Assembly (NCBI RefSeq): GCF_008905045.1
Contig: NZ_VWMY01000023.1
Span: forward strand, 69,938-133,937
Reading direction: 5' to 3'
DNA length: 64,000 nt
Source: Streptomyces albicerus
GTDB lineage: Bacteria > Actinomycetota > Actinomycetes > Streptomycetales > Streptomycetaceae
Below the pieces are notes generated by a model, which had not been told where the DNA came from, made no database searches, and saw nothing but the letters and a program-made list of their open reading frames with translations. The position numbers and the translations under genes were made by a program. This document shows, one piece after another, positions 38,664 through 46,455 of the stretch. The first letter of the stretch is position 1. The number at the start of each line of letters is the position of its first letter.

Positions 38664-40043
38664 ATGCGACTCAGCCCCAAAGGGAGCGGCGGCACTCCCG
38701 CCGCACCGGCCCCACCGCGCAGACGCGGCCGACGCACCGCCGTCTTCGCCACACTCCTCGCCCTGGCCCTCGCGGCCCCCATAGCCGCCACGACCAGCGC
38801 GACCGGCGCCCCTGGAGCGGCTCCCGCCTCCGACACGGACGAGATCCGCCAGTACGAGATCCATGTGCACGGCAGCACCACGGCCACGCGTACCGCGATC
38901 GCCCAGACCGGTGTGTCGATCGACGAGGCCGACGAGGAGACCGTCGTCGTCTCGGGCCGCGCGGCCCATGCGAAGAAGCTGCGGCAACTCGGTTATGAGG
39001 TCTCGGAACTCGGCACCGCCCCGGACCGGTCGAGCGCCGCGGACGTCGGCGTGCTCGACTTCCCCTCCGCCGACTCGCGCTATCACAACTACGCCGAGAT
39101 GAACACGGAGATCGACCAGCGCCTCTCGGCCTACCCGAGCATCATGAGCAAGCGCGTGATCGGGAAGTCGTACCAGGGCCGGGACATCGTCGCCATCAAG
39201 ATCAGCGACAACGTCGCGACCGACGAGTCCGAGCCCGAGGTCCTGTTCACCCACCACCAGCACGCGCGCGAGCACCTCACGGTGGAGATGGCGCTCTACC
39301 TGATGCGCGAGCTGGGCGCCGGGTACGGCTCCGACTCCCGCGTGACGAACATGGTGAACAACCGCGAGATCTGGATCGTCCCGGACCTCAACCCGGACGG
39401 CGGCGAGTACGACATCGCGTCCGGCGCCTACCGCTCATGGCGCAAGAACCGCCAGCCCAACAGCGGTTCGTCGTACGTCGGTACCGACATGAACCGCAAC
39501 TGGAACTACCGCTGGGGCTGCTGCGGCGGCTCGTCCGGCTCGACGTCCTCCGAGACCTACCGGGGTTCCGCTCCCGAGTCCGCGCCCGAGGTGAAGGTCG
39601 TCGCCGACTTCGTGCGCAGCCGGGTGGTCGGCGGCACGCAGCAGATCAAGGCGGGCGTCGACTTCCACACGTACAGCGAGCTGGTGCTGTGGCCGTTCGG
39701 CTACACGACCGCGGACACGACCACTGGTATGACGGCCGACGATCGCAACGCCTTCGCCGCGGTCGGGCAGAAGATGGCCGCCAGTAACGGGTACACGGCC
39801 GAGCAGTCCAGCGACCTTTACATCACCGACGGGTCGATCGACGACTATCTGTGGGGCAGCCAGAAGATCTTCGGCTACACCTTCGAGATGTATCCCTCGT
39901 CCAGTGGCGGGGGTGGTTTCTACCCGCCCGACGAGGTCATCGAGCGGGAGACGTCGCGTAACCGGGACGCGGTGCTGCAGTTGCTGGAGAACGCCGACTG
40001 CATGTACCGGTCCATCGGGAAGGAAGCGCAGTACTGCAGTTGA
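38664..40043 (+). CDS. Secreted M14-family zinc carboxypeptidase
   Basis: This 459-residue metallopeptidase has a twin-Arg-like basic leader (PPRRRGRRTAVFATLLALAL), an N-terminal propeptide-like region (about 50-130) and an M14 catalytic domain. Zinc ligands are His200 and Glu203 in HARE and His335 in DFHTYSE. The substrate-binding DMNRNWNYRWG and the catalytic Glu408 in GYTFEMYP are intact, so it should be active. It resembles carboxypeptidase T/SG of actinomycetes, which removes C-terminal residues from peptides outside the cell. AAGGAG upstream fixes ATG at 38664. It is divergent from the LuxR-type regulator. Confidence 0.94.
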   Translation: MRLSPKGSGGTPAAPAPPRRRGRRTAVFATLLALALAAPIAATTSATGAPGAAPASDTDEIRQYEIHVHGSTTATRTAIAQTGVSIDEADEETVVVSGRAAHAKKLRQLGYEVSELGTAPDRSSAADVGVLDFPSADSRYHNYAEMNTEIDQRLSAYPSIMSKRVIGKSYQGRDIVAIKISDNVATDESEPEVLFTHHQHAREHLTVEMALYLMRELGAGYGSDSRVTNMVNNREIWIVPDLNPDGGEYDIASGAYRSWRKNRQPNSGSSYVGTDMNRNWNYRWGCCGGSSGSTSSETYRGSAPESAPEVKVVADFVRSRVVGGTQQIKAGVDFHTYSELVLWPFGYTTADTTTGMTADDRNAFAAVGQKMAASNGYTAEQSSDLYITDGSIDDYLWGSQKIFGYTFEMYPSSSGGGGFYPPDEVIERETSRNRDAVLQLLENADCMYRSIGKEAQYCS

Positions 40044-40073
40044 TCAATGATTCGGTCGTGGGGAACTGCGGGG

Positions 40074-40111
40074 CCGTTGTGGCTGGTCGCGCAGTTCCCC
40101 ACGCCCCTTGC
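40074..40111. repeat. Dispersed palindromic repeat, copy 5
   Basis: TTGTGGCTGGTCGCGCAGTT, then CCCCACGCCCCTT, lies between the carboxypeptidase stop and the convergent 40123 gene. A short reverse copy of the core (GTGGGGAACTGCG, 40059-40071) lies beside it, giving a foldback. Confidence 0.8.
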
Positions 40112-40122
40112 TGAGTGTCCCT

Positions 40123-40734
40123 TTACGGGGCGCTGTCCTCGCTGTCTTCGCTGTCATCGAAATAGGAGTCCAAGACCTCGTCCAGTTGGGTCTCCCACTC
40201 CTTGAAGCGGGACCTGGCCGTTGCCTCGATCTCGATCGGGTACCAGCGGCGGTCGGGTGTGTGCACCGTGATGGTGAACCGCTTCCCGAAGCGTGGGGAC
40301 TCGGTCTCGACGGCGCCGATCTCGTCCCAGCGGAACTCGGCCTCCTGGTCGTCCAAGCGCAGACGTACGCCGCTGTGGTCGGCGACGACCTTCGCGCGGC
40401 GGTCGGAGGCCTCGAAGACGGGGCCGCCCTCCGGAGCCTTTGCCGGCTCCACGGGCTCTTCGGGCTCGTCGGGCCCTTCGGGTCCTTCAGGTCCTTCACC
40501 GGAAGGCTCGTCGCCGGGCTTCTCCTTGGAGGCCGCCTCATCGGAGGCGGCCTCATCGCCAGGCGAAGCCTCCTCGACGGCCTCTTCGGAGGCCTCCGGC
40601 TCAGTGGCCTCGGTGCCCCCCGGCTTGGTGTCCTTCGGCTCGGCGGGGCGCGGGCCCGTGATGCCGGGCACGAACGCCGGGTCGACCGCGGCGCCTTGCA
40701 GGGGCGGGATGTTGGGTCCTATGCGCTGCTCCAC
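40123..40734 (-). CDS. Acidic protein of unknown function
   Basis: This 203-residue protein starts at GTG. Residues about 35-105 are a low-complexity Glu/Pro/Ala/Ser region, probably disordered. Residues about 108-190 form a compact beta-rich domain (AKVVADHSGVRLRLDDQEAE, WDEIGAVETESPRFGKRF, WYPIEIEATARSRFKEWETQ) that looks PH-like. The C-terminus is Asp/Glu-rich. There is no signal peptide. Function is unknown; conserved hypothetical proteins of this layout are common in Streptomyces. Confidence 0.72.
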   Translation of the reverse strand: MEQRIGPNIPPLQGAAVDPAFVPGITGPRPAEPKDTKPGGTEATEPEASEEAVEEASPGDEAASDEAASKEKPGDEPSGEGPEGPEGPDEPEEPVEPAKAPEGGPVFEASDRRAKVVADHSGVRLRLDDQEAEFRWDEIGAVETESPRFGKRFTITVHTPDRRWYPIEIEATARSRFKEWETQLDEVLDSYFDDSEDSEDSAP

Positions 40735-40792
40735 AGCGGGCAGTATGGTCGACGATCCTGTGTCGAGAACAGCCGGTCCCCGGTTCGTCCCG

Positions 40793-42394
40793 CTATATGA
40801 AGACGCTCAGTAGGGCCGCCACGACGAAACCGGCCACCGACAGCACCGTCTCCAGGACCGTCCAGGACTTGAGGGTGTCGCGTTCGGAGATGCCGAAGTA
40901 CTTGGCGACGATCCAGAAGCCTCCGTCGTTGACGTGCGAGGCGAAGATCGAACCGGCCGAGATCGCCATGATGATCAGCGCGAGGTGGGCCTGCGAGAGG
41001 TCCTGCCCCTCGACGAGCGGGACGACGATTCCGGCGGTGGTGACGATGGCGACCGTCGCCGAGCCCTGTGCGACCCGCAGCACGACGGAGATCAGCCAGG
41101 CCAGCAGGATGACCGGCAGGCCGACGTCGTTGAAGGTGTCGGCGAGCGCGTCCGCGATGCCCGAGCCCTTGAGTACGGCACCGAAGATGCCGCCCGCGCC
41201 GACCACGAGCAGGATGTTGCCGACCGGCTTGAGGGAGGCGGTCGACACCGTCTCCAGGGACTTGCGGGACCAGCCGCGCCGGATGCCCAGCAGGTAGTAC
41301 GCCATGAGCAGCGCGATGGTCAGGGCGACGAAGGGGTGCCCGAAGAACTCGATGACCGAGCGGAGGGTCGACGGGTCAAGGGCGATGGAGGAGAAGGTCG
41401 CGGCGAGGATCAGCAGCAGCGGCGTACCGATGATGAGGAATACGGTGGAGAGGGAAACCGGCTGCTCGTCCGGGTCGTCGTCCGGGGCCGGGGTCTCGGC
41501 GAGGGCGACCGAACCGGTGCCCGCGCCAGTTCCCGCACCAGTTCCCGCACCGGTGCCCGCACCGGCGTCACCGCCGGTGGCTCCCGTCGAACGGGCGGCG
41601 GCCCGGCGCGCGGCACGCTCCGCGGCGACAGCGGCCTTCGCCTCGTCAGCGGCCTCGACCATGTCCTGCGGTACGGGGACGAAGAGGCGCTTGCCGATCC
41701 AGGCGGCGTACGCCCAGGCGGCCAGCACGGCCGGGATGCCGACGACGATGCCCATCAGGATGACCCAGCCCAGGTCCACCTCGAACAGTCCGGCGGCGGC
41801 GACCGGGCCGGGGTGCGGGGGCAGGAACGCGTGGGTCATCGACAGGCCCGCGAGCAGCGGCATGCAGTAGAGCAGGATCGACTTGCCGGAGCGCTTGGCG
41901 GCGGCGTACACGATCGGCGCGAGGACGAAGATGCCGACGTCGAAGAAGACCGGGACGCCGAAGATGAGGCCGGTCAGGCCCATGGCTAGCGGGGCGCGCT
42001 TCTCGCCGAAGAGGTTGAGCAGTCGGGCGGAGAGTGCCTCCGCGCCGCCCGACACCTCGAGGATCGCGCCGAGCATCGTGCCGAGGCCGATGATGATCGT
42101 GACGTGGCCGAGGATGCCGCCCATGCCCGTCTCGATCATCGAGACGGCGTTGGATCGCTGGACGGTGCCGAAGAGTTCGGTGACGGAGAGGCCGGCCGAG
42201 AGGCCGACGGCTATCGATACGGCGAGCAGCGCGACGAACGGCTGGAGCCTGACCTTGATGATCAGGACGAGGAGAAGAACGATGCCGAGGGCTGCGACCG
42301 TGAGTAGGCCTGCGGTGCCGTCTATGAGGAGGAGCAGGCCGCCTGTGTGGGGTGGGGTTTCTGGGGTGGGTGTGGCTGCGAGGAGGGATGACAT
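40793..42394 (-). CDS. GntP-family gluconate/sugar-acid or D-serine permease
   Basis: This 533-residue protein has about 12-14 membrane helices and GntP motifs: IKVRLQPFVALLAVSIAVGL, GMGGILGHVTIIIGLGTMLG, the conserved THAFLPPHPGP loop, and RVAQGSATVAIVTTAG with ASHVNDGGFWIVAKYFG. It imports gluconate-type acids, or D-serine in some members, by proton symport. A cytoplasmic loop near residues 275-300 carries a Gly-Ala-Gly-Thr tandem run encoded by an imperfect 12-bp repeat. It precedes, in gene order, a RidA/IclR/PfkB cluster on the same strand, which suggests it supplies their substrate. Confidence 0.92.
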   Translation of the reverse strand: MSSLLAATPTPETPPHTGGLLLLIDGTAGLLTVAALGIVLLLVLIIKVRLQPFVALLAVSIAVGLSAGLSVTELFGTVQRSNAVSMIETGMGGILGHVTIIIGLGTMLGAILEVSGGAEALSARLLNLFGEKRAPLAMGLTGLIFGVPVFFDVGIFVLAPIVYAAAKRSGKSILLYCMPLLAGLSMTHAFLPPHPGPVAAAGLFEVDLGWVILMGIVVGIPAVLAAWAYAAWIGKRLFVPVPQDMVEAADEAKAAVAAERAARRAAARSTGATGGDAGAGTGAGTGAGTGAGTGSVALAETPAPDDDPDEQPVSLSTVFLIIGTPLLLILAATFSSIALDPSTLRSVIEFFGHPFVALTIALLMAYYLLGIRRGWSRKSLETVSTASLKPVGNILLVVGAGGIFGAVLKGSGIADALADTFNDVGLPVILLAWLISVVLRVAQGSATVAIVTTAGIVVPLVEGQDLSQAHLALIIMAISAGSIFASHVNDGGFWIVAKYFGISERDTLKSWTVLETVLSVAGFVVAALLSVFI

Positions 42395-42499
42395 GGGGAG
42401 GGCCTCTTCTTAAGGGCATGGTGTTTTTGGGCAGGGGGGATCGCCGTACGGGGTGCGGGGTTTGTGGGGGGTGGTGCTGATGGCTGCCGGGTGCGGCCT

Positions 42500-42571
42500 C
42501 GTTGTGGCTGGTCGCGCCCACGCGGCGGAGCCGCACATCGATACAGCCCCGCGCCCCTTCAGGGCGCGGGG
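42500..42571. repeat. Dispersed palindromic repeat, long-form variant (copy 6)
   Basis: GTTGTGGCTGGTCGCGCC, then GCGGCGGAGCCGCACATCGA and GCGCCCCTTCAGGGCGCGGG, matches the long form at 52008. It lies between the GntP and RidA genes. Confidence 0.75.
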
Positions 42572-42578
42572 GTGAGCC

Positions 42579-43001
42579 TCAGTTGTCCAGTACCGCCAGT
42601 GCGTCGATCTCGATGAGGAGCCCGGCCGGGAGGCCCACGTAGACCGTCGTGCGGGCGGCGGGAGGCGCGGTGAGGCCCTGCTCCTCGAAGTACGCGTTGT
42701 AGATCGCGTTCATCTCGGCGAAGTGGTCGACGTCCGTGAGGTAGACGCGGATCATCATCGCGTCGTCCCAGGAGGCGCCGCCCTCTTCGAGGATGGCCTT
42801 GACGTTGGCGAGGGTCTGGAGGGTCTGCTCGCGCAGGGTGGGGCCGGCGGGCGTGGGCGGCTGCCCTTCGACCGCGGGCAGGAAGCCGACCTGGCCCGCG
42901 ACCTGGAGGATGTTCCCCTTCCTGACGCCGTGCGAGAACTTGGCGGGCGGGGCGGTGTGGGTCTTGGGGGTGAGGGCTGTCTTCTCGGTCTTGTCAGTCA
43001 T
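42579..43001 (-). CDS. RidA (YjgF/YER057c/UK114) family deaminase
   Basis: This 140-residue protein is a RidA-type trimer-forming enzyme that hydrolyses reactive enamine/imine intermediates. It has FSHGVRKGNILQVAGQVGF, LANVKAILEEGGASWDDAMM and RVYLTDVDHFAEMN, and ends with PPAARTTVYVGLPAGLLIEI, which holds the Arg that binds the substrate carboxylate in active members. Its start overlaps the IclR stop by ATGA. Imines are expected products of PLP-dependent D-amino acid breakdown, which fits the neighbouring genes. Confidence 0.93.
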   Translation of the reverse strand: MTDKTEKTALTPKTHTAPPAKFSHGVRKGNILQVAGQVGFLPAVEGQPPTPAGPTLREQTLQTLANVKAILEEGGASWDDAMMIRVYLTDVDHFAEMNAIYNAYFEEQGLTAPPAARTTVYVGLPAGLLIEIDALAVLDN

Positions 43002-43762
43002 GAACTGCTTTCCTTCGCGGGGGTCCTGCCGGAGTACTCGCCGCTGATGGCATCCGCCGTACGGCGCACCAGTGGGAGCAGCGTGAGGAGTTCGTCGGCG
43101 GTGACGACGACGTTCGGGGCGGAGACGGACATGGCGGCGACGACACGTCCGTCGGTGCCGCGGATGGGGGCGGCGACGCAGTTGATGGACTCCTCGTGGC
43201 CGCCGAGGTCGGTGGCCCAGCCCTGGTCCCGTACCTTCTCCAACTCCCGCAGGAACGCAGGTGCGTTGGGGATCGAGCGGGACGTGTACATGGGGTAGTC
43301 GAGCTTCTCCGCGAGGGTGCGGCGCTCGGGTTCGGGGAGGTCGGCGAGGAGCAGCTTGGCGACGGCGGCGACGGTGATGGCGACGGGCTTTCCGATACGG
43401 GAGTACATGCGCACCGGGTAGCGGCTCTCGACCTTGTCGATGTAGAGGACCTCGCCCTCCTCGTGCACGGCGAGGTGGACGGTGTGTCCGCACTGCTCGT
43501 TGAGGCGTACGAGGTGGGGGTGGGCGATCTCGCGGACGTCGAGGTTCTCGACGGCCTCCTGGGCGAGCGCGAAGAGGCGGGCGCCGAGGCGGTAGCGCTG
43601 GTCGGACTGGCGGTAGACCAGGCCGTGCTCGTGGAGCGTGCGCAGGAGGCGGAGCGCGGTGGACTTGTGGACACCAAGGCGCTCGGCGACCTGCCCGAGG
43701 TCGGCGGGGCCCTCGGCAAGCAACGGCAGGATGCTCAGCGCGCGGTCGACGGTCTGGCTCAT
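42998..43762 (-). CDS. IclR-family transcriptional regulator
   Basis: This 254-residue regulator has an N-terminal winged helix (ALSILPLLAEGPADLGQVAE, LGVHKSTALRLLRTLHEHGL) and an IclR effector domain (HTVHLAVHEEGEVLYIDKVE, VAAPIRGTDGRVVAAMSVSA). It is the likely local regulator of both arms of the D-amino-acid cluster; a palindrome suited to IclR proteins sits at 45104-45120. It overlaps the RidA gene downstream and the PfkB kinase gene upstream, each by ATGA. Confidence 0.93.
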   Translation of the reverse strand: MSQTVDRALSILPLLAEGPADLGQVAERLGVHKSTALRLLRTLHEHGLVYRQSDQRYRLGARLFALAQEAVENLDVREIAHPHLVRLNEQCGHTVHLAVHEEGEVLYIDKVESRYPVRMYSRIGKPVAITVAAVAKLLLADLPEPERRTLAEKLDYPMYTSRSIPNAPAFLRELEKVRDQGWATDLGGHEESINCVAAPIRGTDGRVVAAMSVSAPNVVVTADELLTLLPLVRRTADAISGEYSGRTPAKESSS

Positions 43763-45003
43763 GGGGTACGTACCTCCTCCTGGGCCCGATCAACGACTCG
43801 ATCTGCGGCTTGCGTCCAGCCGGGGCCGAGTCGAAGTGTCCCCCACGCGTCGTCGTCGAGTGCGGCGAGCCGGTCGGCGTGGTCGCGGGAGGGGGGCTCC
43901 CCCAGGTCTCCGGGCACGGTGAGCGCGGCGGCGGCCATGAGATGCCCGTGCCTGAGCCGGTCCCGGACGGGCAGTCCGCGCAGGGTCGCGGAGAGGAACC
44001 CGGCGGCAAAGGCGTCACCCGCGCCGACGGGAGCCACCACGTCCACGCGGAGGGCGGGGACGTGGGTGACGGTGTCGGGGCCGGGCGCACAGGCAGCTCG
44101 TTCGAAGACCGTGGCCCCCCGCCCGCCGTCCTTGACGACGAGTACCCGCGGTTCGGGGAGCGCGGCGCGGATCGCGGCGGGGCCGCCGGTGACGCCCCAG
44201 GCGGCCTCGGCCTCGTCTGTGCCGACGAAGACGAGGTCGCTGCCGCGGGCCAGGGCGAGGAGGGTGGCGCCCGCCTGGGCGGGGTCCCGCCAAAGGCCTA
44301 CGCGGTAGTTGACGTCGAACGAGATCAGGGGGCGGCCCGGGCGAGGGGCCGTGAGGTCGCGCAGAAGAGCGAGGCAGTCGTCCGAGAGCGCGGCCGTGAT
44401 GCCGGAGAGATGGAGCACGCGACCGGAGCGGATCTCGTTCCCGGGCATGTTCGCGGGGGACATGGCGGACGCGGCGGAACCGGTGCGGTAGTAGACGACC
44501 TCTGCGAGAGTCTCGGCCGTCTTCACCATCTCTGCCGCCCCGGTCGTCTCCGCGGTGACCGCGGCCTCCACCGGAGAACCCCCGTCGGCGGCCGCCATGA
44601 AGGACTTCCCCACGCCCCGCGCGCCCGGCGTGAGCGCCCGCTCCCCCGCTGTGCGGAAGTAGATGCCGGTGGGCCGGGCCGGATCGACCTGCACGGCGCT
44701 CGTGTCGACACCGTGCGCGGCGATCCGTTCCACCAGGTGCTGCCCGAAGCCGTCGGCGCCGATCCGGCTGACCCACTTCGCGGAATGCCCGGCGGCAGCC
44801 AGCCCGCACGCCACATTGGATTCCGCGCCACCTATCGCCCGCTCGAACGACGGCACGTCGGCGAGGCGTCCCGGGCGGGACGGGAGGAACGTGACCATGG
44901 ACTCGCCGAGCGTGACGACATCCACGGCGTCCAATACGTCCACGACGTCCACAGCGCGCGCGGGGTCGCGTTCGGTGCCGACGGCCGGTCCGGTGGGGGT
45001 CAC
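43759..45003 (-). CDS. PfkB-family carbohydrate kinase (2-keto-3-deoxygluconate kinase-like)
   Basis: This 414-residue kinase is longer than usual (310-340) because of an N-terminal extension of about 28 residues and an insert near residues 130-180. It has VVTLGESMVTFLPSRPG, the first PfkB signature FERAIGGAESNVACGLAAAG, and the second signature VDVVAPVGAGDAFAAGFLSA with catalytic Asp. The pattern resembles KdgK, which phosphorylates 2-keto-3-deoxygluconate. It begins at GTG 45003, though a later start is possible. It is first in the leftward arm of the cluster. Confidence 0.88.
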   Translation of the reverse strand: MTPTGPAVGTERDPARAVDVVDVLDAVDVVTLGESMVTFLPSRPGRLADVPSFERAIGGAESNVACGLAAAGHSAKWVSRIGADGFGQHLVERIAAHGVDTSAVQVDPARPTGIYFRTAGERALTPGARGVGKSFMAAADGGSPVEAAVTAETTGAAEMVKTAETLAEVVYYRTGSAASAMSPANMPGNEIRSGRVLHLSGITAALSDDCLALLRDLTAPRPGRPLISFDVNYRVGLWRDPAQAGATLLALARGSDLVFVGTDEAEAAWGVTGGPAAIRAALPEPRVLVVKDGGRGATVFERAACAPGPDTVTHVPALRVDVVAPVGAGDAFAAGFLSATLRGLPVRDRLRHGHLMAAAALTVPGDLGEPPSRDHADRLAALDDDAWGTLRLGPGWTQAADRVVDRAQEEVRTP

Positions 45004-45103
45004 GATGGCTGGGGCTCCTCGTCGCTGGCGCGGGTCTCAGCGGCTCCGTTGACCCGGCGTTGGCCGAGATGTTAGACAGCAGTAAGCGACATACGCAATG
45101 ACT

Positions 45104-45120
45104 GTTGCATATATTGCAAC
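45104..45120. promoter_or_regulatory. Palindromic operator between divergent arms of the D-amino-acid cluster
   Basis: GTTGCATATATTGCAAC has perfect GTTGCA/TGCAAC arms around five bases. It lies 100 bp from the kinase start and 22 bp from the start of the D-threonine-aldolase-like gene. IclR regulators bind such AT-rich palindromes; the linked IclR protein is the natural candidate. Confidence 0.65.
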
Positions 45121-45141
45121 GACCCTCATCAGGGAGGCTCC

Positions 45142-46446
45142 ATGGCCGCCGACTCAGCCGACTCAGCCGCCGGCACCGTCGCAGAACGTCTCGCCGCGCT
45201 CGCGGAGGAGCGCGTCGACCACCGTTTCAAGGGCCTCCCGCCCGACGCCGACGGCCTGACCGTCGGCGAGCTGGCCGCCCAGCGCCGCAACCTCTTCACC
45301 GACGGCTTCACCACCCCCGTCCTCGCCCTCTCCGCCGAGCGCCTGGAACACAACCTCCGGCTCATGGAGACGTACACGACCCGCCACGGTCTCTCCTTCG
45401 CCCCGCACGGCAAGACCTCGATGGCCCCCCAGCTCTTCCACCGCCAGATCGAGCACGGCGCGTGGGGCATCACCCTCGCCGTGCCGCACCAGGTGCGCGT
45501 GGCACGGGCCTTCGGCATCCAACGCGTGTTCCTCGCCAATGAGTTGGTGGACCCGGCGGCACTCAAGTGGGTCTCCTCGCAGCTGGCCGCCGACCCGGCC
45601 TTCCAGCTCATCTGCTACGTCGACTCCGTGCGCGGCGTCGAGTTGATGGACGCCGCGCTGCGCGGAGCGGCCCGCCCGGTGGACGTCGTCGTCGAACTGG
45701 CCGCGGGCGAGGGCGCCCGGACCGGCGTACGGACGGAGGCGGAGTGCGCGGCGGTCGCGGACGCGGTAGCGGCCGTGGACACGCTGCGGCTGGTGGGCGT
45801 CGCCGGGTACGAGGGCGAGGTGCCGGACGCGAACCCGGAGCGGGTGCACGCGTGGCTGCGGCGTCTCGTCGCGCTGGCCGCCGACTTCGACAAGGCGGGC
45901 CGCTTCGCCGAAGCGGGCCTCGACGAGATCGTGGTGAGCGCCGGCGGCAGCGCCTGGTTCGACGCGGTGGCCGACGTCTTCGCCGAGCTTCCCGAACTCT
46001 CCCTGCCCGTACTGAAGTTGCTGCGCTCCGGTGCGTACGTCTCGCACGACGACGGCCACTACCGCAAGATCACCCCCTTCACCCGGGTCCCCGAGGAGGG
46101 CGCGCTCCACCCCGCCTTCCGCCTCTGGGCCCAGGTCGTCTCCCGCCCCTCCCCCGAGCAGGCCTTCGTCAACGCGGGCAAGCGCGACGCGGCGTACGAC
46201 CTGGATCTGCCGGAGGTCCAGGTGATCCGCTCGGACGCCGGCGAACGCCCGGCGACCGGCATCACGATCACCGCCCTCTCCGACCAGCACGCCTGGGTCC
46301 GCACGGCCCCGGAGGCCGATCTCCAGATCGGCGACTGGGTGGGCATGGGCCTCTCGCACCCCTGCACGTCCTTCGACAAGTGGCAGCTGATCCCGCTGGT
46401 GGAGCCGGACGGCACGGTCGTCGACTACATCCGTACCTACTTCTAG
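45142..46446 (+). CDS. D-threonine aldolase/D-serine deaminase-like PLP enzyme
   Basis: This 434-residue enzyme is of the fold-III type (alanine racemase N-terminal barrel plus the DSD1/D-TA C-terminal domain). The PLP Lys is expected at residue 91 in FAPHGKTSMAP. The barrel strands VVVELAAGEGARTGVRT and EIVVSAGGSAWF and the C-terminal metal-site region TITALSDQHAWV and GMGLSHPCTSFDKW are present, with His and Cys ligands of the D-TA family. It should cleave or deaminate a D-amino acid. It is 9 bp upstream of the D-aminoacylase gene. Confidence 0.92.
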   Translation: MAADSADSAAGTVAERLAALAEERVDHRFKGLPPDADGLTVGELAAQRRNLFTDGFTTPVLALSAERLEHNLRLMETYTTRHGLSFAPHGKTSMAPQLFHRQIEHGAWGITLAVPHQVRVARAFGIQRVFLANELVDPAALKWVSSQLAADPAFQLICYVDSVRGVELMDAALRGAARPVDVVVELAAGEGARTGVRTEAECAAVADAVAAVDTLRLVGVAGYEGEVPDANPERVHAWLRRLVALAADFDKAGRFAEAGLDEIVVSAGGSAWFDAVADVFAELPELSLPVLKLLRSGAYVSHDDGHYRKITPFTRVPEEGALHPAFRLWAQVVSRPSPEQAFVNAGKRDAAYDLDLPEVQVIRSDAGERPATGITITALSDQHAWVRTAPEADLQIGDWVGMGLSHPCTSFDKWQLIPLVEPDGTVVDYIRTYF

Positions 46447-46455
46447 GAGCCCGGC

